From Rhabditophanes sp. KR3021 (taxonomy: Eukaryota; Nematoda; Chromadorea; Rhabditida; Alloionematidae), in contig CAUJLY010000002.1 of NCBI GenBank assembly GCA_963281155.1, positions 5,456,001 through 5,520,000 on the forward strand: a DNA stretch of 64,000 nt, written 5' to 3'. The translations under genes were made by a program, and so were the position numbers. Below are positions 34,401 through 46,400 of the stretch, piece by piece. Below the pieces are notes generated by a model, which saw nothing but the letters and a program-made list of their open reading frames with translations, did not search any database and had not been told where the DNA came from. Position 1 is the first letter of the stretch. Every line of letters begins with the position of its first letter.

Positions 34401-37400
34401 GCTCAAACAAAAATATCCGCCTTTCTTTTCCTTTAAATAATTGGCCGGGAGCAGAATCAGAAATTTGTAGAGCTCCATGAAACAACAACTTTCCCTGAGA
34501 TATAGAAATGTTAATATTAATACAATAGATGTGGTCTATTCCTACCTGTGCATTAAGATTCCCATCGAAGTTTTGTAGTCTTCCAACTAAAATTATAATT
34601 AATACATATTTATCTAATAGATTACTCACCTGACATCATATCGTCACACAATTTTGGGACAGTATGCATAACCTGGAATTATTAAGTAAATATTATTTTT
34701 TATAAAGAAGTAACTTTTAAAAAACTATTTTTGAATTTCGAGTGTCAGTTACTCGCAAATTTGTTGTGGTTATCAATAGCGATGTAAAGAAAAATCTCAA
34801 GAGAAATAAGGATGAAATGGTAATAACTTTTGGAATGAGGCAGTTGCCTTATGAATCCATTGGAAAGGAGTCGCCTATTCTTGAGGAAGTGGTAATTTTG
34901 ATTACACCGGTTAAGTAGTTACCTCTAGAGCTTTCTGCATCATGATAGTTGGATCGCCAGCTCTTTCTGTATACTTCATTATATCCTTCAACAGCAATTG
35001 ATACTTCATGATCCTCTGAACAGGTTTAATCAACAAATCAGATAAGGCAACTTTATGACCTAACTTCAATTTGGTCTCAGCAAAGAATTGCTCAAAAGCT
35101 TCCTGTGATACTAAATAATCTGACTTAGGTTTATTTTGGCAATATTTAACATAGTATGTCTGGAGACGTCTTTCATACTTGACAAAAGCATGTGCCACAA
35201 TCTCGTAGTTATCTTCACATTTCTCGATTTCCTTCAAAAAATTGTCTCTATGGAATTCACGGATTTGAGAAATATTTGCAAATATGATTTTATCTTTGCC
35301 TTGTAAGTCTTCAGGTAATTCCATGGAGGAGATGTTTGCTATGTATCCTTCGACTACTTTTGACAAATCGGTCACGTAATCTCGTTCAGTTTCTAATAAT
35401 TCTTGAAGAACATACTTTCTTTTGATCTTAGCTAATTCTTGAGGGTCCTGCTCAGGCGGAGGTTGTGCCATGGCGGGAACGAAACCTTCCGCAGCTGTAG
35501 ACGATTCTAAAGCCGATTGGGGGTTTTCAGGATTAATTGGATTTTCCATCTAAAATAAAGTAAATTTAGATAAGACAATAAATAAATTATTTATAAGTAA
35601 AATAATAAGATGCCGTTCATCCCTCAAAATGCTTTCTTTTATGTTTAAAATAAAAAGGTAGCATCCTTGCGCACACCAACTACCACTCCATCCCCTTCCT
35701 CCTCCAACATATCATTAAACAAACAAATAAGTTAATATTAAAAATTACAACCAACGTTCAAAGCCACTTCTAAAATCATATATTTTATTTTACACTCATC
35801 TAAATAAATCATACGAAATCAAGTAAGAGGACATAAAAAATCCTTTCAAATTGATAAAAGATATCTTTAATAAATAGAATAGCTCATACTCTATCGAATA
35901 ATTGTTGTTTGCATTAATAATTTAAAGGTAAATTTAGATATTCTATCATACATCAAAATGACTTCCGAGTAAATTTATCATTTATCGTGTTTAGCGAAAA
36001 GGTGCAAAAATAATGTAATGAAATAATACAATGGTACCTGTGGTTGCATTTATTTGGTTAAATTACATCAAAGATAAAAGGTCATTTTATTGAATAATCT
36101 TTTGGAGAAAAATGGTATACTGGTAGTGGATTAAATTTCAACAAGTCTAGCAACGTCATCACTACATTTCGTCACTCTCGTTCTAGGAACGGCATTTATT
36201 TAATTAATAAAATAGTGGCCTATTCATTTGACACACACTGAATTGTTCAAAAGATAAAATATGAAGGATGCAAAGTTTTAATACTATCTTCGGCTCAAAT
36301 AGAATTTTTTATGATAGGTCGGTTGGTGGGAATGATGATAATAAACAAAGAAAATGTATTTATTTATATAAAAATTGCTTAGTTGGTTGAGATGTCTCAA
36401 AAATACATATTATTACATCTATCAAATTCTATTATTCTATAATCTATACATTGTGAGATGTTTTGTTCTTCTAAAAAGCATCTCTTTTATTAATGCAAAA
36501 GATAAGAAGCAGAACTATTCAGGATTTCCCTACTCGTTAAATAAGATCAAAGACACCAGAATTTAGAAGCAATTTTAGAGATATTTTCTATTTAAGGATG
36601 AATTTTTCTATTTAAAGAAGAATATATTTAGTTGATACATATAAAATTAATGGGAAAAAATGTTAAAAAGAATCTATTAAATATGATGTGTTTTACCCTT
36701 CAAGCGTAGTTCGGCTTGACGTCATCTGGAAGTAATTTACATTATTCTAAAAATAGGCGCCTCCAAATTATAAATAGTAACATTTAGGAATACTAACTTT
36801 TGTGCATCTTATAAATGATATTTAATTGAAGGCGGAAGGAAATGATGCCAATGCCCCACATAAGCAGAATTTCAGAAGAATTAAACACGAATTTTAGAAG
36901 AATTAAACACGAACTTTAAAATAATTAAAGACGATTTTTAGAAAAAGTAAAGGTGAACTTTAAACAAAAATACTTACATTATCACTATTCTTTGATTCAC
37001 TGATCAAACTATTGTCAATACCTCCAGTTTCAATGAAAACAGTATCTTCTTCACTTCCTGCCTTTGTTTCAATAGACTCGGATACAGCTAGATGATTGTT
37101 AGTTGAACAACTTGGGTGATTTTCTTCTTCGCCGAATTCAAGGATTGGACCAGGATCAGGAGAGTATAAATTGTTTCCGGTAGTGTATAAAGGAGAATGC
37201 GGAGAAGTGGCTGGATTAGATGCTTGGTGATTATTTGAAGACGACGAACTGTTAAAGAAACGTCTGAAAATGGAGATATTATTAAAAAATATGATATTGT
37301 TATTATTATTTTTATCTCGTATTATTATTTTGAGACAAAAATTAGTTGTAGCGTAAAAAATTGAATTAACTAATGTGGCACACATAAAAAAGTTGGTGCA

Positions 37401-40400
37401 ATTTGTAACAAAAAAAGAAGAATGTGAATTGTTATCTACAACTATCCATAAATTTTTTGTTTGCTATAGACATATATTTTTGTTTCCATAACACTTTATC
37501 ACATATATATGCACGAAGTAAAGAATTTTTTGTTCCGACCCGTTAACATGGCTTTTTGCAAAGTGGCTAGCTAAAAAATAGGCCAAAAATATATAATATA
37601 TATTCACATAACGGAGCTAATAATCTTCAATATTTTCCTTCAGAGAGACCTCTCTTTTTTGTTATTTTTCAAGATTTTTGTCATGAATTTGAGAAGAAAC
37701 ATACTAAAATAAATTAAAGCTTCAACAAAACGGAACATTTCCAACAATTCGGAACAATTGCGGGGATGTTTTTATAACAATGTTGCCATTCTTCAAACAT
37801 AGTAATGGATAGTCTCAAAAAATAGAAATGAGTGAATGAATTTTAAAGTAGTTTACACACAACCCCAAACTACTTCAACATTAAACAAATTAAAAAGGTG
37901 TAACAAGTATTTAATATTTATTTATTACCACACTCTAAAGGCGACGGCCCAATTGTCACATGATTTTGATGGCATTTTTGTTGCTCCTTACTCACATCTC
38001 CATTCCGTTAGATGGTGATGATGGCGATGATGATGTTTTGACGACAAATAGTTAATTCTTTTTATAAAAACAAAGTGATTCAAGACGATTACCTTTACTA
38101 CCTAATCTTTGTTCCCTCACAGTGGAATGTGCCAAATATTATGTACAAACACATAGCAAAATACTTACTCCTCAGCTAAACAATAAAACTCTTTTTAATC
38201 ATCTATATGATGCTTTTTATTATTAACAATAATTAGTTCTATTCAAAACTCTATACATAAACTTCTCCATTAAAACACGGAGTCTTCAAATGCCTCCAAA
38301 CAATATAACAAATATACTATGCATCCTGAATCTTCATTTTTCCACGCACATATATCCACACTCAAATACTTAATAACTGATAATAGACAACACAACAAAT
38401 TGTGCTCAAATCCAATTTGGTCATACAATCAAATTAACTGGCACACATACAAAAATGATACTATATTTTTGTTACAAAGAAGAAGTATTAATATGTATGT
38501 TAGTTAGATGAAATAAACTTATTACCATACATAAATTTGTATCATATATTCATTCATCTTATCTTTTTGGTTAAAGTTTTGCCCTCTTCTTGTCGCAACA
38601 TTTTTGCCCCTTAGCAAGGCATTTTTTTAGGGCCTGGTAATGGCTTAAAATGTGTTATTAGCATGATAAGCTAAGGCAAAAAGAGGATGTTGGGGAGTGG
38701 TTGTGCCATTATTATTAAAAAAGAAGAACGAGATGTGATTTAAATCGAGTGGATAAAATCAGAATACAAGGTCATGCTTTTAAAATAATTGAAGCTAACC
38801 AACATTCTTCTTAGCTTAAATTAATCAATTTAACGAAGGAGCCTCATGTCATTTAGACTCATTCGAAGTTGTGATGGCCTTCTTGCCGAATCAAATCAAA
38901 ACATTGATGATAAATTAAAGCGTATTATAATAAACGTACCAACCATATTTACTTATATTTATGTGGATGTTGTCATTGCTTTGCCGAAAAATAAGTATGT
39001 ATTTAAAAAAGAAGTTACAAACACCGGAAAATCATTAAAATAATGTTCTTTTGTTGGTTTGTTTGTGAATGATTTTTTAAAGTTTTTAACAATAGAATTG
39101 AACAAGTTGTAAGTTTAATTGAGGAAAGAAGGCTGTGAACTTATAATCAAGTAAATTGATGTTATTTAATTTTAAAATTATGCTAACAAAATAAACGATT
39201 AAACAACTTAATATTTAGAAGTTGAAATAAATTCCAAATGCGTAAATATTAGGCACATATTACATATATGAACCATAATGTTGTACATTAGAGTAATGAT
39301 AAATTACGTTGTGGGGACATCAGCATGGTCAAAACAATTGAGGAAGTTTTGAAGTACTAGCTAACATTTCTTTATATTTTATCCTTCTTAGTTCAGGGTT
39401 GATTTGATTAGGGATAAAATGTGTGGTAGTATGTAGATAGAAAAAAGTAATTAGAAATAATGGCAATCGCTTTTAATGAAGGGCCACTGGAATAGACGGA
39501 TATATATCTAGATGCACATATATATGTATCTATTATTTAAGCCCATATTTTTTGAGGCAAGTGTATTATACAACATATAAATAAATATGTATTGTCTTTT
39601 GTTCTTTCTTTAATTAACTAAAATCATAAACACAAAAAGGCAAAATAGAAATGAGGGGATATTTTTAGTTGGAGTGTAGTATGCAAATTGAACAAACTAA
39701 ACTATAAACGAAAAGAGACGTCCCCGTTTGAGTACATTACTTTCAATACAGTTTCAAGCGACATACATTTTTTAAAATGAATGATATGGTGTCCGTATAT
39801 TTTTATCAACGAAAAAAGTTGATAATTGAACTATGTGTCACACAGTAGCGGAAAAATACCAGCTGATATACTTTTTTCATTTGATTTTGGTTAGAAAAGC
39901 CTAAACAATCAAAAGATCCGGTTTGATGAAAGGAAATTAAGTTTTGGTAATAACGTTGTCTCTTTCCACGACACAAGCCTCACCATTATCTATTTTGTAT
40001 ATGCATTATCATGAGGTTGGAGTAACAAAGTTCTTTTACATAAACATCTATGTATAAGCGTCCCAATTTATACTCCATTCCATGTTGGAGACTTAAACGA
40101 TTTAAGGAAGAAGTGACATAAAAGTGATATCAAAGTTACAGTTGAGTAATACGTTCGTGGGAATGCAAAACAATTCGAAGCAGACAAGAACAATTCAATT
40201 AGTCAGAATAGGTATTCCAGAAAAGATACAAACTACCCAAATAAGGTAACGGCAAATGATGTAAACATCTTGAAAAAAAGAAACTCACCAGCAAAGATCT
40301 ATTAAAAAATTAAAATGAATGCGTGACTCTTTTTTGAGCGATTATTATTAGGATGATATACATTTTGGCAAGACAAAAAAGAGCTTCTAAAATAGTTGAG

Positions 40401-43400
40401 GAGCACACATACTCTTGTTTTCCACGAACAACATCATCACAAAGTATTAGGGCCAAAACTTTGTGTGTATATAATGTTAATTTTTTAAAAAGCACATCCT
40501 GCCTCAAGACTTGTATATAAATTATGTATATATTCACTCTCTTCTTTTCAGTTTAACAAAGAACCAGCTTCTTTTTACGCCAACTAAGTTTTGCTCAGGC
40601 TAAGAAAACGTGTGGCTTTGTCAATTAATAAATTAAAATGTGCATTAAAAATAACAAAAGGACAATTAAAGGGAAACGAGGCGAAAATAGTGTATTCTTT
40701 AACAAAGGTTTTTTTAAAACTGGAAAGTAATTGTAACATTTCAATTTATTTAAAACTGTTTGATAAGAAGATTAATTCGGATGTGTAGCAGACTATTTGG
40801 GTTGATCTGGTTTGGATATAATTACATGTTAAGTACATGTATATTTTGTCGTGGGCGCACCATCATTTTTGACCCGCTTAAAAGATACTTATAATAAGCT
40901 AAATTTAGGTTTGAAACTTTAGGTGGGATAGAGGAAGTAAAAACAAGCCCATCATCATGTTTCGTCTGTTGTTGGAGGGAAGTTTGGTAAGAAACAATAG
41001 ACAACTACACGACACATATTGTTCAGAAGAATGGCGGTTATGGCATAAGGCAAAAGACAAACATTAAACCTTAGGAAAAGTACTAATATTTAGTTGATAG
41101 TGAGTTGGTGGTGGCCAAAGGAACATGAAATAGATATTATATTATTATTGCAAACAGCTCTTTCCAACAATCTTCGCAAACATAACCTCTTAGTGAGTCA
41201 TTTGATATTTTATCAAATAATATATATTGCATAACCAAAAAATGAAGCAATGTATAAATATCTAAATAATAATACACTCACATCACCAAATAAGTGTATA
41301 TTCTTACTAATCTTAGGGCGTCAAATGTAGTAAGTCTCCTTTTATGAAGACAAATTGTTTATAAAAGGATTGTGATCTTTATTTGATAGGGTTCTAAAGT
41401 GTCAACATAGTGAAAATACTAGTTTGGACTAAGTAATATCTTTTAGGAACATTTCAATTATGCAAGAAGAGTTTTAGAAAATTGTATAAAAAATACAGAG
41501 GCTGTTGTGTTGTCATGAAAGTTTGCCCAGTCATAATCTTATCAACTTTATCAACTCAAAATTGAATTTTTATTCAAAAGTTGAATATTTTTATGAGTCG
41601 AGATAATAATATGCATATGCACATAAATAAATAATAAAAGAGATAAATTATTTTTTGGCTTTGTTGAGGGTTGCGGTTAAGTCGAAGGGAAATATTAATA
41701 CATAATAGGTATCATACTTTTTGGCTTGTCATAAATCGGGCTTGCATAAATGAAAGTAGTGTTTAGAGATATGAATTGAAGCAAGGCCCTGTTTTAAGTG
41801 ATAAGGAAGAAGAAAGTTAAGCAAAGGAAATGTTTATTGGCCCATAATTTGGATTAAGGATGTATATTAAAGTTCCTTGAAGAGCAATAAAAACGGCACA
41901 CAAAAAGTTGCGCAGTTAGTGGGGCCTTAGAAGATATACATTAATCTTAGGTGAATTTTATGATTTTAATGATGTAAAAAATGTTCAACCAAATACTACA
42001 TCTAACATTTAAATAAAAAGTGACAAAAAGTAGTCTTAGACAGCTTTAGCTTAAATTTAATTTATGAAATCTTATTAGGAGCACTATGTATGCTTCTAAA
42101 AAACATTAAAACCACATAGTACACTAATTTTTATCTGATTTTTTTAATTACAAATAGACCTTACATAGAAGATAGCTTAGATGCTATCGAATTTGGATAC
42201 AAATAAAAGAGAAATATATAATTCGAAAGTGAATTGTTTTACGCTACAATATGAATAATTTGGTCCAACTTACCGGAATGATTTTTTCTTGTTACTCCCA
42301 GAAGTACCTGCAGGCGATGTAGGAGATTCTATTTGGGGTCTGTCTGTGGAGACTATATTATCTGGAAATGAAGGATGTTAATATGAATCATATGAATTAT
42401 ATAAATTATTTTAGAAAATGTTGAGTACTTTTAAATGTGTTTTAAAGGCTATTTTTTAGTTTAAAGAAATGTACTTTTTGAATTAGAACCCATATAATCT
42501 TGAGGCAATCCTCCTAAATAAGTTAACTTGGGAACTCCGTCAAAATAAGCTCCATTGGCATCTTCTTCTTTGAGAGTAGATGTAGTGTGAAGAGTTGTTC
42601 CGGCCGAACTACCACTACTTCCTGGCCCATTTCCTTCTGATTCGGAGCTAGTTTGCCGACTGCCTGAAAGTTTCGGGGCAGAAGTGTTGTTGTTGGTAGA
42701 AGAAGATCCTGAAGTAGAGAACCATCTTTTTCTGAACGCATAACCCCACTTTTGTTTTTTCGAACTAGATCTCGCCGTATTGATAGAAGCAGACTTAGGC
42801 TGCGTTGTGGAGACGTTTAAATGCATCTGAGAATTATTTAAAGAGCCCGTTGACAAGTTATTAGTAGGAGACGTTGTGTTGTTGTTATTGATGCTTTGTA
42901 AATTAGATGAAGACAAGGGAGATCCATTAAAGGGTGGAATCGAAGAGGGCGAAGATTCCACCGTCTTGGACCGTCTCATTAACTTCATCATAAAGAGTCA
43001 AAGAATTGGTGTGTTTGTGTATGACTAATAGTAATGTCTTCTCGTAGTTAAGAAATATGTATTTAAATTCTAGAGTAAATAGATATATGATTAATCCAAG
43101 GCTTTTACATGTGTGGATCTTTCGAAATAAGTATTATCAAAATTTCTTAGATGATATGATTACAAATTGTACACGTCTATTTTACTACAAATTTAACTAA
43201 AATCAAAAACGAAATTGGAGACTTAACTCTTTTGATCCCAAATGAATCATTTAATTTTTTATGTCAAAAAATAAAACCAATAAAAATGACATATGTTCGG
43301 CTCAAATTAATTAGAAGAATGGAATGTAAAAATCAAAGGACAAATTAATTTTGTTCACATGGCTCAAGCTTAACTAATCATTTGCACATCTCAAAAATAA

Positions 43401-46400
43401 GCTATAATACTTTTGAAAGAAGTACAGGAAAAGGATGGCTTTGTTGAGAGAAGCGTTGTGTCATCTTTGATTAGCTATTAACAATAATACAGCACCCAAG
43501 TAAAAAGCAACACTTTGTAGGGTGTTAAAGACATACATTTGTCTTTTGTTTATATGATGAAAAGATTGGGAAATGATTCGAAGAGTCTAATTTTGGGAAT
43601 AACTTTAGTAATAACACAGATTGTTCGGTTCGTATATATAAATTAATAAATATCAAAAAAGGATTGTGGGAGTAGACAGCATTTTAAATAACCTCAAGCA
43701 CATCAAATTGGTTGTTTTAATAATTCAAAAACTAGATTTAGGCATCTGCTTTAATTAACAGCTAAAATAATATAGAAATAAAGAAATATTCCATTTATCT
43801 TTTGGGTTGAAGAAGTCTACTTTATGATTGCTAAAATTAGTTAGCGAACAGACATATGGTAAATTAAAATTAAAGAAACCAAATCAATGGTAGCTTTAAT
43901 CAAAAAAGAGTCAATCGGTTATGAAAATATTTGCCTAACTACCTATTACGAATAATTTATAATTTGTTATTACAAAAGAATTGTTTTAGTGGTGGTAAAA
44001 TATAAATAAAAACTATGAAAGATTGTTTTATCAGTTTAAAGACAAATAACTGAATTCTTAGAAGAAGTTGTTACAGCAAGTCTAATTAAATGTAATTATT
44101 TTGACAAAACATGTATCTATATTTGATGAGAATGAATAAAAATATGGTTCTTTAAATAGAATCGGGCAATACTATTGGTGTTATCAATCAACAAAATAAT
44201 AATATTGAGATTAATGTTTGGGAAATGATATTTTATTAGATACATTAAATAAAACAATATAAGCAAAGAGTTGAGGATTGGCGAAAGCAATTTGATTAAA
44301 TTTGATTGGATCTTTTTTAAATAATTAATGTAGTAATTTGATAAGGGTAAAGGATAATAACTTCTTTTGTATGGATAGAGGATATAAGGTTGTCAGTACA
44401 ATAATGAATGGTATCACCTTTTAACTAAGATCTTAAAATGAGGGACGCGCATTAACTTTTGCTTTTTTGACTGAACATTTTGATATCAACAAGGCCTCAT
44501 ATTCGAATCATCTACTTAGTACTTTCTCTGAATATAATCCTGACTTTTGTTGATGATCGGCTACCGAAAAAAGCTCAACGCAAAGTTCGATCGCTCTCCT
44601 CATTTTTTGCAAAGTCTCGGGACAATTTTTATATTTACCTCAGTCACAAAAGTCTCTTCGCAATATGTGTGTGTCGTCGTCTCATATATTTTTATAATAA
44701 ATGAATATCAGTAGTTCAGTAGTAAAAGCGATGTTGTATCATTACTAGCCGTCATATACAACATAATATAAAAATATTATAGATATATTTTTGATCAAAT
44801 ATTACATAACACGAAGCTAATGGTTAAGACATATGTAGATGACGAGTATATAAAAAAGTGAACAAAAGTTACCTCTTTATACTAGTCAAATTATTACAAT
44901 TTACTCTTAAAATTTATGTTTACATTTATTTATGTGTTTGTATACATCAAAATAATATCAAAATATTGTCTAAATAAAGGTCGTCTAAAATATGTTAATA
45001 AATCTACTAACAAATTTATTAATAAATATTTTTTTGATTTATTAATAACCACCGAAATTGCGTGAACAAATTACAAAGTATCCTTAACGTTAAATAAACA
45101 CACAAATTCCAGTGAGTATCAAACGACTTAATAAAAACACCGCAACTACATAATCACATTAACATTAATGTGAGTGTTATCAAAAGCCATGAGGAATACA
45201 TAAACATTTTTTAGTGTTATAAAAACATGATTGATAAGGTGTCCATAATCTGTTTCAGTTACTTTTCACGGGAATAGGAGGGTATGAAACTTCAAACAAA
45301 ACACAAACCATCGTATCAAGGAATTCATACCAACAACACAACGTCGAGGGTTAAAGTGAGCAAGTTACATTATGATTGGAAGTTTGTGTGTGCGCGCAAT
45401 TTGAAAGCTTATTTAGACAGGGAAGAAACTATGACGATAACGATATATCACTCGTTAATATAATCAAGCAGGTTGAAGTAAATGAATATATAAAAAATGT
45501 ACAGAAATGTTGTATAACTATATCGTCTTGAAGATAAATATGTGTGTAAGAGGATTGAATATATCTTTATAAACACATCCAGAGACAGAGATCGACCTAT
45601 TGTAAGAAAAGATCTTTCAAGTGGCAGAGAAATATTCAAATTAGATGATAAAACAAAGTACGATTGTTTCAAATTAATGGCCTAAACAACAAAAACAAAA
45701 TCATCTTAAAAAATATTATCAGTAAGGTTAATGAAGGGCATAGAAATGCATGTCTTTTTACTTCATTTTGTGCAGGAAGCAAAAGGCTTTCCATTAAAAT
45801 AAATTGTCTTTTAGCTATGATAATTAAATTATTCACTCATGCACCGCTTTTACCACTAATTTTAATGGAAAACTACCAAACACCCTCAATTTTTAAATTG
45901 CCCAAAAATAAAGGGGAAAAGAATGCAGAGATCAGTAAGCTTATTGTCATTACATTTCAATATTTTTATATGTCGTGTATTTGCTTTGGATGGCGAAAAG
46001 AAATATGGATAAATATTTTTAATCTCTTGACCTGAGGGAATTCTACAATATTATTTAATCATGAATTTAAAATGTATTTAAATGGATATTAATGTGTTTG
46101 AGTGATATATCCGTGATGGTCAAAGCCAAACAAAGTGCAAATGCCTAAGTATTGCATGTGAACGTATTATTTCTTTGTTTAAATTGGCAGAAACATGGAT
46201 ACAATATAGTATATACGATATATATTAGGGTCCTATATGCGTTTATGTGTATGGAATAAGATTATGACATTTTATCTTCACATTACATTGCTGTACACGG
46301 TCATGTCAAAGGTTTTAAGTGAAAATAGATTGTCAGAAAGTAGCCGTATATTAAGCACTCAATATAGATAAGGAAGAAGTATGTCTTGTCGATATAAGAT

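Noticed and set aside
45664..46035. 123-codon plus-strand ORF in a large intron
   Set aside because: Begins with TTG, composition is that of AT-rich noncoding DNA, and no domain, signal or splice context is seen.
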